From Raffaelea ambrosiae (taxonomy: Eukaryota; Ascomycota; Sordariomycetes; Ophiostomatales; Ophiostomataceae), in the NCBI GenBank assembly GCA_002778195.1, contig PCDI01000008.1:310001-374000 (forward strand): a DNA stretch of 64,000 bases, written 5' to 3'. The notes beneath the pieces are model-generated. The model was given only the letters and a program-made list of their open reading frames with translations. It was not told the DNA's origin and did not search any database. The translations under genes were made by a program, and so were the position numbers. Below, one piece after another: positions 11,550 through 23,700 of this stretch; position 1 is the stretch's first letter; every line of letters begins with the position of its first letter.

Positions 11550-12480
11550 TCATATGCATCGTTGCTTAAGGACTGCTTCCAACAGCTCTTCGTCTTTCCA
11601 TTGCACAAGTGCGGCAGCTTTCCATTGCTTCCACGCTTCCTCACACCAATCTGCATCATCTTCTTCGTCACAATTAAGATTCGCCTCGAAGGCTCGCCGC
11701 AGACCCACGAGTAGCTTCCAAAAAGCCTAGTGGTTCTCCTGATCAACTGCGCCTGGGCCAAAAGCAAACAGCAGCCTCTGCACGTTGCGCACATACTGTG
11801 CTAAATCGGGCCGGCCTTTTCCACAAAACACCCTTGCCAGCAGATCCTCCCCACATGCCAGGCTGTCAGAGCCGTCGTAGAATGTAGGCAACAGGCCACA
11901 TCATGCAAGGTGATGAAAATGGTTCTTCTCGGGAGGCTGTGCTGCACCATTACCAGTTGAGCATGCCCGCAATATTGAAGTCGTCGTTGACAAAGATGTG
12001 ATCGCCCTTGTCGCCTGCGTGCTTCAAGAAAAAAAAATTTCTTCTTGCCAGTACCGGCTTTCGTTTCTTCGCCTCTATCAAGCCGGTACCCGTGAGCGAG
12101 GAAGACATCCTGCATTCTCGTCCGTTGCCGTCTCCCCGCCTGCCATCATGTTGAGATAGACTGGAGCAAGAGAGCGTATGGCTTCTTGCGGCGACTGGAA
12201 TGGGCCCAGGGGCCGGCCAGAATAAAATGCAGCAGGTGCTGCCAAACCTTGCACTTCTATCCTGTTAGAGGCGGCATCTTCTACCATCAGCGAGCCAAGT
12301 CGGTCAAAGGGGTGCCGTTCGATCTCGAGCAGAATGTCGGCCAGTTGACGCACAATTTTCTCTGGCTGCGATGCTGTAGCAGACTGCCAACCCAGGGGAG
12401 TACCTCTCAGTTTCTCCATCAATAGACAACCCACGCCAACCCCATTGCCTGAGCTAATTCACATCTGGGTTTGGACACGT
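11550..12480 (-). pseudogene. Decayed APH/protein-kinase-like phosphotransferase
   Basis: Minus-strand remnants in register with the fungal aminoglycoside-phosphotransferase-like family. The order is LLMEKLRGTPLGW, KIVRQLADILLEIERHPFDR, LGSL, GPFQSPQEA, then after a frame change near 12025 LKHAGDKGDHIFVNDDFN, IAGMLNW and a stop (TAA at 11952-11950) where the family has W-E-W, then FYDGSDSLACGEDLLARV, GRPDLAQYVRNVQRLLFA, EEAWKQWKAAALVQWKDEE and a final stop at 11552-11550. The N-terminal lobe upstream of about 12480 is not recognisable. At least one nonsense change and one frameshift next to a poly-A/T tract (12018-12034) make it non-functional as read. These kinase-like proteins usually phosphorylate small molecules; here no product is expected. 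Confidence 0.75.
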
Positions 12481-13223
12481 GTGCCACCGGCCCTGTAGGT
12501 GTGTACGGCGCAGGTGCCTGTTACAGAGCAGGTAATTCCCAGCATAGCGTACTGCTGGGCAAGGGCAGTTTTTCCGATTGCATGGCCACAGAGGAGGCGT
12601 GTTAGACACCTTGGGGTAGGCAAGCACAGGGCTCAGTCACTAGATAAGTGGTGGCCAGGACTTCTTCTATCCGAGAATATCGAGAACTCCGACAGCGGTT
12701 TCATTTTTCAGGGCACTACTATGGTTATGCTGACGAAATTCTATCTAATCGAGACATAATATTTCCAAACGGAGTGAATGCCTGAAGCTCAATAAGTAGA
12801 TTGTGTGCACAGTAAGATAACTGCAATACTTAAGGGTCACGTGTGGGCTGGGCATGGAGAGAGCAGGGCTGAAGATCGAAATAGATATGATAATGTAGTG
12901 TGTGTGTGTGAAAAATACAGATTCTGGGGTTGTTTTGGTTTCTGTTTTGACAACTTTGTTGCTGTTGTGTCTCTTGAGGCTTTGAGGTTGGAAAGGCAAA
13001 GACAGGAGGCGGTCAATTACGTAGTTAAGAAAGGAGGTTTGCGCGCAAAATGGCCGCTCTGAAGACACTCTCAACCAACAACTACTTTATCAATAGACTC
13101 GCCATACCACACAACAGCGAACCTCAGTCATCAGAACAAAGACTTTGCAGAGCCAGCGCGCAAAACTGTAGCCGACTGCGTGGCAACGTCAAGCTAGACC
13201 CTGTTTTAACCGTGCCTCTGAAT
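12481..13223. other. Intergenic region
   Basis: No gene seen. The part nearest 12480 may hold the unrecognisable 5' part of the phosphotransferase pseudogene. A GT-rich stretch lies at 12895-12910. Confidence 0.4.
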
Positions 13224-13675
13224 ATGGCAAGTTTGCTGCAGTCCCAAAAATGCGCCCATTCTCATGCTTTGGCACACATCACACATCTAATATCTCGCCC
13301 AGTCATACAAAACACTCGACAAAGATCTGGCCACAGAGCCCCCTTGCCATCCACGCGCCGTGAGTTGACTCTCTCGCCATCTCTGTGACATCTACAGTAT
13401 CCCACTGACAGCAACTCGACGACGCAGTGTGCCATTCAAGGTGAGAATCGAAGCTGCCACCAGCGCCTCCTCTACCCAACTGCTGACACCAGACAGACTG
13501 CCTGACGAAGAATGGCTACAATCAAGACCGTTGCCAGCACCTCATCGACATGCTCTACGACTGCTGCGACGCCTTCTACGCGCGCAACGGCGACTCGGCT
13601 TCCACGGTCAGCTGTCCCAAGCCCAGCTTGCTGCGGCTGAAACTGAAGCAGAGAGAGCAGGCCAAGCAGCCATGA
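13224..13675 (+). CDS. CMC4: Cmc4, twin CX9C mitochondrial intermembrane-space protein
   Basis: The well-supported part reads EPPCHPRA (exon ending 13359), then a 13-nt exon 13428-13440 (CAIQ), then exon 13497-13675 (DCLTKNGYNQDRCQHLID.. to KQREQAKQP, stop TGA). Joined, this gives C-x3-AC-AIQDC, then CQHLIDMLYDCC and SCPKPSLLRLKLKQR, which lines up with yeast Cmc4 (CxxxACAIQDC.., LYxCCxxFY, CPxPSLLxLKxKQR). Cmc4 is a small disulfide-bonded protein imported by Mia40/Erv1 into the intermembrane space. The first exon is uncertain: ATG at 13224 with a weak GTTTGC donor at 13231 and an acceptor near 13334 would give M-A-K-P-P-C; other starts are possible. Introns are 13360-13427 and 13441-13496. 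Confidence 0.8.
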
Positions 13676-14429
13676 GAAAGGGGGATCATGGGATCATGCC
13701 ATACTCCGTGCCATGCTTGTATTCGACCCTCATCCCAAATCCATAGACATTGTGTTGATAGACATGTACACTCGACCAAATTATAACGTACCCAACAAGA
13801 GGAAAATTTGCTTAGGGAACAATCTAGGTGAGTGCATACTTTTTTCTCGGCTATCATTGAGCACGCTGGAGATCCTTATAGGACCTGAGCAAGCAGTGAC
13901 GTCTTGCTCCGAGACTCTAATATGAAGGCCTTGACATTGATGAGAAAAAAGAAGAGAAGAAAAGAAAAGAAGTCTAAAGCGCCGCAAAATTATTTTATGG
14001 TTGAATTTTCTCGTGTGTGGGTCCACCTCACGTGACAGTTCTGCGGCCAACCAACTAGCTGGAGCTCCCCGTTTTTAGCTGGGCATCGCGACGCGGTGGC
14101 TGAAAAGCTGCCAGGAGCTCGACAACAAAAAATCGGCAGAAAAAACAGGGTCCTCTTTCCCTCGACGCCCGACTTGCACCACAACGCAAAAAAGATACCA
14201 CTGTACCCAAATGCGTTGGTGACCGAAGACACCGCAAACGAATTGCACAAATCACGAGCAATTAAGTCCAAAATCCGACTCTCTGTGGCTCTGCATTGCA
14301 TCCAACCTCCCAGCCGTGCAGCCCAACCAGGCTCCGGCTCTTTATTCGTTCACCTAGCGACAGTCCCCTGTCGGCTGTCTCATCGCTTTCCGACCGAACG
14401 ACTTTGCCGACACAAGCCAGACAGAGAGC
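13676..14429. other. Intergenic region upstream of NUP84
   Basis: Spacer of 754 bp containing the CMC4 3' end and the NUP84 promoter/leader. An A/G-rich stretch lies at 13940-13975. No additional gene was seen. Confidence 0.5.
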
Positions 14430-17400
14430 ATGGCTTACATCGAAGATACTCCGGAGGCTGCTCCGCCCGTGGACATGAGCGAGCTGGCCGAAGCAGGCGA
14501 GGAGGTCGAAGTCTTTGCCAGGTTCCTCGACGAGTGCATCATACAGCGAGGTTCTGTTCCTGAGCAGCGCGCGCTCATCTTCAAGCTAGTCGACGACTAC
14601 TACGGATACGCCCGCGAGAGGGCCGATGTGCTGCGTGAGCGGGTACGACTGGCCCGGCTAGCACGGGGGAGCAGCGGCGAGAGCAGCAGCAGCGTCGGCG
14701 GCGGCGGCGGCGGCCAGGGCGCCAGGAACGGCTCGGGCAACGGCGACACGAGCGGCATGGACCTGGACGACCAATCAACATCACCGCGACCAACGAGCTC
14801 AGACGGCGATGCGAGCAGTGCACAGCGGTGGGAAGAGGAGGCACAAACATGGGACCTGATGCGACGACTCCTTCCTCTGCGATATCGCGACAAATCAGCC
14901 TCGGCAGCAGCTGGCTTCCAGCCACGCAGAGCGGCCGTCGACAGACCGCCACAGACGCGGAAAGAATACTGGGCCGACTTTGTCGTGTCCGAGCCCAAGG
15001 CGCGCGAGCGCAAGACGGTCCTCGAGTGGCTGCAGACGAGCGCCAACAATTCCGGCCCCGATATTGACGAGATGGTCCAGGAGCTGCAGCGGAATGCGGA
15101 GCGCGGCGAGATTGTCGCTCACGGCTGGCTGCACACGCGCGGCGCTATCAAGCAACACAAGCGCCTGGTGGCCACATCCGAGCCGCTGGACCCCGAAAAC
15201 CCCGACCTAGCCGAGTCCAACCTCGACCACCCACACAAGCTCGTCACGCAGCTCGACCCCGACGTGGTCACCCGACAGCAAGGCCGCAAACTGGCACCGC
15301 AGGACGCCTTCTTTGAGCAGGCCATCTGGCTGGGCTGCTACGAACTGCTGCGGCGGGGGCGGAGCCTGTCTGATATCCGCGACTGGTGTGTGGAACGCAC
15401 AGAGATCTGGCGCGCCGCATCGGTCTCGGCGCTGCCCCTCGCGAGTGGAGGCGACGACGACATCCCCAACTTTGACAGCCTGTCCACCGTGCTGTGGCGC
15501 CGCCTGTGCTACCGGCTGGCGCAGGAGGGCAGCGCGGGTGTCTATGAGCGCGCCGCTTACGGCATTCTGTCGGGCGACCTGGCCGCCGTCGAGACCGTCA
15601 GCAAGACTTGGGACGACCTGACCTTTGCCAAGTACAACGCCGATCTGCGGGCACAGTTCGACGCCTACCTCATGCGGCAATCCGACACCGCCTCGGTGCA
15701 CTCGCTGCTTCTGCTTCACGGCGACATCCCGGCGGGCCACGCCGACTCGCGCGACCGTGAAGACCGCGTGCGCAAGGCCGCCAACACACCCGCCAAGGCC
15801 CTGCAGGCGGCCATGTTGGAGGAGAAGCTGGACGCGTTTCTGTACCACCAGGGCGTCCTGCTGGCTGAGCGTGCCAACGCCAACGTGCCGTCCAAGCTGA
15901 TCCCCAAGTACGACGGCACCAGCAGTGCTGTTGGGGCCGCGATCAAGGCTGGCGGCTCGGGCTTTGGCTCTGGCTTTGGCTCGGGTGACGACGACGCAGC
16001 CAAGAAGTTTGTCGACCCGACCGACCCCCACGGCCTGCGCATCCTCGCCCACGTGCTGATAGTCGTGTCCGTGCTGGACCGGCTCGACGGCAGGGGCAAG
16101 GACGTGGGCACCCTGGGTCCCCTGGCGCGGCGGCACCAGACCGAAGAGCACGTGGTGGCGAGCTACATCAGCTTCCTGCGGCTGGCCCGGCTCGAAGAGC
16201 TGATCCCGCTGTACGCGTCTAAGTTGATGGGCGACCGCTGCTACACCAACATGGCGCTGAACTTGATCCACATTGAGGAGCGCGACATCCAGGTCCGCCT
16301 GCTGCACCTGATGCGCAAGCTGGGTCTGGATGCTGTCAAGTTTGTCAAGACGCTGCCGCAGCTGTTTCTGGCCGACGTGTCTGAGAAGCCCGGCGTGTGT
16401 CCGGCCCACGAAACGTTTGTGCTGCTGCAGGGCAGTGCGCCGACGCTCAAGTTTGGGCGCCTGCTGCGGCCAGACATCTTCGGGCCTGTCTCGGAACGGG
16501 CGATTGCCAGCCTTCTTGGTGTCGACAGCGATGAGGATACCGACGACGAGATTATCCTGATTGACAAGGAGGACGAGCTGCTGATCCGGTCCCTGGAGTG
16601 GATGCTCCTGGTGGACGGCCTGGTGCTGGAGACGTGTGACTACGGTGTCCGGGTCTATAAATACTTTTTCAGTACGCGGCACCCTGCAAGCCCCCACCCC
16701 CCTTTGTCTTTATTTTGCCCGTCCTATGTTCTATAGATTGGTGCTAACAACAAAAAACGAAAACAGAAAACGAACACCTTGCAGCGGCCCGCATCTTGGC
16801 TGGACGTGTCCCGTGCTCCGAGATCATTCGGCAAAAGACGACCTTTGGCCGCAATGTCCAGGACGAGGGCAATGCGAAGTGGTGGGACGAATTGTTTGAA
16901 GAGTCGGACAAGTTGGCCGGTGTCGGCGACGCTATGGACGAGGACACGTTCGGCAACGGCCTGGACGACGTATCGAAGAATGAGGTGCTCGTGCACGCAC
17001 GACCCTTCTTGGAGCTGGAGTGCCTGGCGAATGCCCTGGACTGCATGGAGACGACCGCTATTACCGCTCGTCTCCTGAACAATCCAACCCAGTACGTTCT
17101 TGTTCTTCATTGCTCTTTGTTTATGGTCATATATAGTTACTGACTCTCCTTTTTTTCCCCACAGAACTTCAACACGGAATGTGGCCAAGACTCTGGACGA
17201 GAGTGCCAAGACGCTCAAGGGTCTCATGAAGCCGCTGCTCAAAGACTGGCTACTGGAGTCGGTGGATGGTAAGAGCAGAACACTTACTTTTCTACCGAGA
17301 AAACCTACTAAACTCTTTTGCTCCCTTAGACGACCCAGATTACCAACTCTTGCGCGAGACCTACCTGCCACAGGTGGTGATCGGCTACGCCAGCACGCTG

Positions 17401-17655
17401 CATTTTACGGGCACCACGACGTCACGCGACTACCTGCTCGAGTGCATGGAGCTGGCGGCCGTGATTGCCGAACAGGGCAGCGACGTGGCCAAGATCATGG
17501 TGGAGACGGCCCGCATGCGCGAGCTGGTCGAGTCGTTTGCGGCGTGCAGCAAGGCGCTGGCAATCTGGACGGGCGATGTCAAGCGCGGGTCAGGGGCCAA
17601 CTCCAAAAAGACGCGGGAGATGGGCTGGTCAAGGGAATTGTGGTCGGTGAAATAA
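14430..17655 (+). CDS. NUP84: Nucleoporin Nup84/Nup107
   Basis: Four exons (14430-16671, 16767-17091, 17165-17268, 17330-17655), 998 aa. Family blocks include FARFLDECIIQRG near the N terminus, WEEEAQTWDLMRRLLPLRY, RKEYWADFVVSEPKARERK, AFFEQAIWLGCYELLRRGR, IWRAASVSALPL, WRRLCYRLAQEG and YERAAYGILSGDLAAV; after the first splice KNEHLAAARILAGRVP and SEIIRQKTTFG continue the alpha-solenoid. Nup84/Nup107 is a scaffold of the Y-shaped outer-ring complex of the nuclear pore. A Ser/Gly-rich insertion (aa ~80-125) is the only low-complexity part. The third intron is 61 bp. Length is near the family norm. The 496-aa open frame on the opposite strand is a GC-bias shadow. Confidence 0.95.
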
Positions 17656-17956
17656 TGCAAACAGAAGAAGAAGCGTGGCGGACAGCGGGTGGGACAGAGA
17701 AGGTGGCCAAAAAGAGCAGACCATGTGTTTTTTTTACAGTAGCAGGAGTTTCCATAGTATTGGACTGAAGTTATTTTATGGGCGGATATTTACAAACCAA
17801 GACTCGAAAAAGGGAAGCATTTGCACAAGACCAATTTTCAAGGATCGAAAAATGCAAGAGGAGAACAACTGGGCTTTCATCTACATCATGGCTCTATCTC
17901 ATCTCACATACATAATCATACAGGTGTTATCAACATCGAGGACCTGCAACAACTCT
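17656..17956. other. Convergent 3' spacer
   Basis: Tail-to-tail region of 301 bp between NUP84 and the prolyl-tRNA synthetase, moderately AT-rich, with no coding signal. Confidence 0.5.
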
Positions 17957-20254
17957 CTACAATTGGTCTAGCAGCTGCCGCACAAAGGAGTGCAGCTCCG
18001 ACAGAGGCACATTCTTCTTCACCTGCAGCGACCGGCACTGCACCTCGACCAGCCCGTTGCTGGCATCGGCGCCCCCCTTCAAGCTCTTCCCCCACGCCTT
18101 GCCCACAACAACGAGCACCGGGTACCCGGTGAGGTCCGCGTCCTTGAGCTTCCACGGCAGCGAAATGTCCCGGTCATCCAAGATCACGTCGAGGGGGGGG
18201 GCGGTGGCCGAGGGCGTCGCCAGAACGTCATACGCTTTCTCCAACACCTCGGTCGCGGCCTTGCCCACCCCCAGAACTATCACCTCGTACGGCGCAATCG
18301 CCCGCGGCCAGTTCAGCCCCCACTTGTCCATGCAGTGGTCTGCTGCCGCGCCCAGGATCCGCGACAGGCCGATCCCGTAGCAGCCCATGACCGGTACAAG
18401 CGTGTTGTTGTTGTTGTTGTTGTTGTTGTTGTCGCCGTCTTTGCCAGATGGCCCCGGGCCCTTCATCCGCACACCCATCGGGTCTGTGTACCGCGTGCCC
18501 AAGTAGAACGTGTGGCCTAGCTCAATGGCCTTTTCCACCGTCAGCGCGCCGTGCGCGCCACACTCGGGACAGTCGTCGCCAGTGCGTGCCTTGGCAAAGT
18601 TGAAGGCCTCGCCGCTGTCGGGACTGGCGGCGAGGGTGGACACCTCGATGCGGTTCAACAGCACGTTACCGCTGCTGCTGCTGCTGGACGATGGTGACGG
18701 CCACGACAGCGGGTCCACGACCTTGTCCTGATTCTGAAGAAGGCGCCAGTCGACGAGGTTGATCAGCCGTGGCTTGCCGCTCGTCTTCTCCGAAGCGTCA
18801 GTGCTGCTTGCCGCCTCCTCTTCCGCCTGGGCCACGACGCCGTCCCAGAGCCGGGCCGGATCCTTCAGGCTCGTGTCTAGATCGGGCACAATGCCCCGGA
18901 CAGTCTCGACATCGATGTCGCTGTCATCCATCGTGGTCACGATACCCGTCGCCGGGTCTACCGTCGCCTCTGGGTACCACACGCTCACGAGCTGCTGGCG
19001 GTCCTTGGAAATACCACGCCAGACCCTGGCGCCCTTGCCCTCGGGGACGACGCCTACTGCAGAGGCTTGCACGTCCTTGCTGGGGGCTGGAATCTTGACG
19101 ACTTCCGTGTTGGCCGCATGGCCGCAGCTGCCGCAGTGGGCAACGTAGTCCTCGCCGAGCGACGCGGCCAGGTGGTACTCGTGGCTGAGGTCGCCGCCCA
19201 TGTCGCCGGAGCTGGCGCGGGCGGCGTGGACAGGCAGCTTCATCTCGGCAAAGATCTTGCCGTAGGCCTCGCGGACCTGGTTGTAGGTCTGGAGGGCGTC
19301 TTCGGCAGAGGCGTCGAAGCTGTAGAGATCCTTCATGAGGAACTCACGCGATCGCAGGATGCCGTAGCGGGGCCGCATCTCGTCGCGGTACTTGCGGGCT
19401 GTGGAAGGGAAGGGGGGTCGCTGGTGTTAGTTAGTCCATCTTGGGAGACTCCCCTTGCGTTTGTGCACACCGGTGCCACAAAACTCTTCTACATACTGAT
19501 TTGATACAGCCGGAGGGGCAGCTCGCGGTACGTAGAGGTGCTCTGAGACACCAACTCCGTGATCTCCTCCTCATGGGTGGGCGACAGCAGGTATTTGGCT
19601 TTCTTGCGGTCTTCAAGCTGGAAGAGCTGTGTTTGTTTGAAAATATGGTCAGTGACACATATTCGGGGCATACAGGGCTGTTGGCCGCTTCACCGGCACT
19701 GCATACGCACCTCGGACTTGGACGTTTCCAGACGGCCACTCCGTGACCAGAGTTTGGTTGACGATATGCTTGACATGGCCACTCGTGAGGCGCCAATGGC
19801 CTTCATGTGCTTGTCCACAATGGCCTCGATCTTGTTTTGCACCCGCAGGCCCAGAGGCAGCATGTGGAAGAGGCCGGAGTGTGCCTGGCGGAAGAAGCCA
19901 GCACGCACCAGCCTTGCGTGTGATTCTAGACGTATCTGTCAGCCTCGGCGTCGACTGCTGTTTATTCCAAAATAAAAAATAAAAAATAAAAAATTTCCCA
20001 CCTTCATCTTCTTTGACATCTTTCTCTCGCACTTCCGGCTTTGGGACCCAGACCAGCGACAGACGTTCCCGGTGGTCCACGTGAATATCCCGGATCTGTG
20101 TACAGCCATGTTAATCAAATGCCCACAAAGTCCAAAGACAGAGCTGGCCGCCCGTTCATACCGAGCTTTGTCCCAGACTTCTCACCAGCTGCCATGGGAC
20201 TGCCGATCTTGACGAAGCCAAGCCAGTCGGCCGTAGCCGCCAAGCAGCAGCCAT
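17957..20254 (-). CDS. Mitochondrial prolyl-tRNA synthetase (bacterial type)
   Basis: Five exons on the minus strand (20162-20254, 20002-20095, 19711-19925, 19497-19626, 17957-19398), 657 aa. The first exon MAAAWRLRPTGLASSRSA.. is Arg/Ser-rich without acids, fitting a mitochondrial presequence. The class II core follows: SHARLVRAGFFRQAHSGLFHMLPLG, SSISSTKLWSRSGR, KYLLSPTHEEEITELV, then motif 2 around YRELPLRLYQITRKYRDEMRPRYGI, SREFLMKDLYSF and motif 3 CYGIGLSRILGAAAD, and an anticodon-binding domain from WPRAIAPYEVIVLG. It charges mitochondrial tRNA-Pro. A nine-Asn run (aa ~500) interrupts the segment just before motif 3. Splice phases close exactly (31 codons, then phases 1, 0, 1). The first exon is the least certain part. 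Confidence 0.9.
18402..18434 (-). repeat. (AAC)n microsatellite coding a poly-Asn run
   Basis: A GTT/AAC trinucleotide run inside the prolyl-tRNA synthetase last exon codes nine consecutive Asn after GKDGD, just before VPVMGCYGIG (motif 3). It is expected to vary in length between strains. Confidence 0.85.
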
Positions 20255-20721
20255 TACAACCGGCAATTACTATTCAGGTGTATTCAAATATTGTTATCCT
20301 GAATTTTCCACCATGTTCCCATTGGGCCACTCAAAACATGCGTGAAGCAATTCAATAATGGCAGGCAGGAACACTGCAGTTCGGGCCTTGTCGCCTGTTG
20401 TCGGTCTTTGAAAACAGCTTCGCAGGGGTCTTCCGCAATGGTTTTACCGCTATCCAAATGCACTAAGATGGAGATCAGATTAGGAAGGCGGTGAAGAGCT
20501 CCGTCGTAAAAAGATGCTTTGATTGGGTCCCGCCCACTGGCCCCACTAAACGTTCAGAAAAGTTCCAGGCAGAAAAAAAATATCACAGAAAAAAAAGTTC
20601 GACAGCATCCACAGACATTGTACGCTGTGCGGCAGCCCGATTTTGCGCAGACACCACAACCCATTGCAGCTTGCGAGATCATACCTCGAAAGAAAGTACT
20701 GTCGTAAAAGTCGGATACGTC
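20255..20721. promoter_or_regulatory. Bidirectional promoter region, prolyl-tRNA synthetase / MAK21
   Basis: A 467-bp head-to-head interval between two translation-related genes. It must contain both 5' leaders and promoters. An A-rich stretch lies at 20571-20600. No TATA element or known binding site is clear. Confidence 0.5.
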
Positions 20722-23700
20722 ATGGCGCCTGTTCGCGCCAAAGCCCACAAGGGCAACAAAGGCGGCGGTTCTGGCTCGCTGGACAACGCCGCGCTGTCGC
20801 AGCTCACAACTAAAATCGACAGGAACCTGGAGGACGCAAATGCCAAAAAATTGAACGGCAAGCGGAAGCGCGCTTCTGCTGAAGAAGAGGACGCAACAGC
20901 AAAGCCATCGAAGAAACAGGCCGCAGTTTCGAAGCCACCACAACGGAGCCAAGGCGCAGCCACAAATGGAAGCGACAAGAAGGCTCTCCTGCTTGAGGAG
21001 ATCAAAGCCCTCGGCGGTGACGAAGACGACCTTGATCTAGTGGCTGGCATTGACTCGGATGTGGAGGAAGGTGGCAGCAGCAGCAAGAAGGCATCTGCAT
21101 CGGCCGCACCTGACCTGTCGCTGGACGACATCTTCAAGGGAGAGTTGGCCAAGTTCGCTGCTGGTCTTGGCTTTGACAAGGTTCAGGTCGACGAAGAAGA
21201 GGTGGAAGATGAGGAAGAGGCCGGGGAGCAGGGGGAGGTGGAAGGTGAGGAGGAGGAGGAAGACGATGAGGAAGTTGGCGACGAGGATGAGGACGAGGAC
21301 GAGGACGACGAAGACGAAGACATGGAGGAGACTCAACCGGAGCCAATAAAAGAGGCACCGAAGCCAAAGGCAGCGGATCCGTTCCTGCCTAAGAACCCCA
21401 AGTTTTCGAAGCTGGTCAGTGTTTGTTGTCCGCAGATTTCCTGGTTCTGATCTTTGAATGGGGGCTTTACTGACACAAACAATTAACAGATGTTCGAGCC
21501 TCGTCCCGACTGGCACGCCGCCGACGTGGCCACCCTCCCCTCCCCAAAATCTGACGAAATCGGCCGTCTCTCGACTACCATTACGAACCTGAGCAACTAT
21601 GCGCAAACCCTCATGGAGGCCGACGCCACACAGTACCGCGACATTGTCTCCAAGTCGTCTTCGCACCGCTTCATGTCGACTATCATGACGTCCGGTACCT
21701 TGTCCGACAAAGTGTCGGCGCTGACACTGGAGGTGCAGGAGGCACCCATCCACAATATCAAGGCATTCGAAAACCTGATGGGCTTGGCGGGCAAGCGGAG
21801 CCGTGGTCAGGCCATTGCGGCTCTGGGTGCGCTGGTCGATCTGCTCGGGAACGGTGTTGTCCTTCCCAGCGATCGGCGTCTGCGGACATTCCATGCACAA
21901 CCCGCTCTGCTGGGCGCTCTCCAGGCGGCCGGCCAGAATGCGTTTGTCTGGCGCCCGGGCCAGGCCCTGCCCGGCTCGATCACCAAGGCGCACCTGATCA
22001 TGTGGAAGTACGAAGACTGGCTTAAGGATACCTGCTTCAAGATCCTGCAGCTGCTCGAGGTGTGGTCGAATGACGAGATCGAGTACTCGCGGTCGCGGTC
22101 CCTGGACTTTGTGTTCGGCCTGCTAAAGAGCAAGCCCGAGCAGGAAGCCAATCTGCTGCGTCTACTGGTGAACAAGCTGGGCGACCGCGAGAAAAAAATA
22201 GCGTCGCGTGCCTCCTATTTCCTGCTGCAGCTACTCACGCTGCATCCAAACATGAAGACCATTGTGATTCAGACGATCGAGCAGGAGGTTCTCCTACGGC
22301 CGGGCCAGAGCATGCGGGCGCAGTACTACGCTATCAACACACTCAACCAGACGATCTTGAGCAACAAGGAGCCATCCATTGCCGACACCCTCGTGCGCAT
22401 CTACTTTGAGCTGTTCCTGACGCTGCTGAAGAGCGGGGCCCTGGGCGCCATTGACGTTTTGTCCACGCATGCCAGCGCCAAAGGCAACACGGACAAGACA
22501 GCGAAGAAGCTTGTCAGGATACGTGACGGGAAGCGTGACGGGAAGCGTGACGACAAGAAGAAATTCGGCAGCAGCAACAAGGCGGCACCAATGGGCACGG
22601 AACACGACGTCTCGGAGAAGCTGGTCTCGGCTCTCCTGACGGGCGTCAACCGGGCCATCCCCTTTGCCAACGCGGACAACCAAACGCTCGAGGAGCACGT
22701 CAATACGCTGTTCCGTATCACGCACTCGTCCAACTTCAACACCAGCATCCAGGCCCTCAGTCTGCTGCACCACGTCGCTGTGTCCAAGCAGCTCGCCGCC
22801 GACCGGTTCTACCGCACGCTGTACGAGTCGCTCATAGACCCGCGCCTGATGACGACGTCCAAGGCAAATATGTACCTGAACCTGCTGTCCCGCTCCCTGA
22901 AAAACGACGTGGACGCGCGCCGGGTCAAGGCGTTTGTCAAGCGCATGCTGCAGGTCTCGCCGTTGTACCACGAACAGTCGCTTGCCTGCGGCATCCTGTT
23001 CCTGGTGGCCGAACTGGAGTCTCTGTTCCCGGGTATCAAGACCATGATCAACGAGCCGGAAATGAACGACGAAGATGAAGAGGAGGTCTACCATGACGTT
23101 GTCGAGGAAGGTGAGGCTGCTGCTGCACAGAAACAATCCGAAGCCTCCAAGGCGACAACAACAACCCCCGCGATCAAGTACGATGGCCTCAAGCGGGCAC
23201 CGGAGTATGCCAATGCGCAGCTGGCCTGCCTGTGGGAGCTGGTGCAGCCTCTCAACGAATTCCACCCCACGACGAATGTGTATGCCGAGAACGTGCTCGA
23301 GCGCCAGGTCACGCTGGCCAAGCCCGACATGGCCAACCACACGGTGATGCACTTCCTCGACAAGTTTGCCTACCGCAATCCCAAGACCACCGACAGCAAG
23401 CAGCGCGGCGTCTCCATCATGCAGCCAACCTCGGGCACTGCCACCGGCGGCACCGCCAGCATTGTCACGTCTGTGGATGGCAAGTCTCGAAAGGTGCAGC
23501 AGGTACCTGTCAACTCGGCCGCGTTCTGGAACCAAAAGCCTGAGAACGTGGCCCCTGAAGACAGATTCCTTCTCACCAACTTTGACCAGTCGGGCAAGAG
23601 GACGCAGACCAGCCGGGTGGCCAAGCGGGCCGCCGCACAGGAGAAGGCCAAGACCAATGCCCTCGCTGCGGACAGCGACGACGAGGACGAAGAAGACGAA

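Noticed and set aside
13429..13746. 105-codon frame over the CMC4 end
   Set aside because: Wrong frame; the twin-CX9C protein is in another frame after splicing.
15207..16697. 496-codon minus-strand frame opposite NUP84
   Set aside because: Antisense shadow of a GC3-biased exon; no family motifs, while the plus strand has clear Nup84 blocks.
22294..23535. 413-codon minus frame opposite MAK21
   Set aside because: Shadow frame; MAK21 conservation explains the plus strand.
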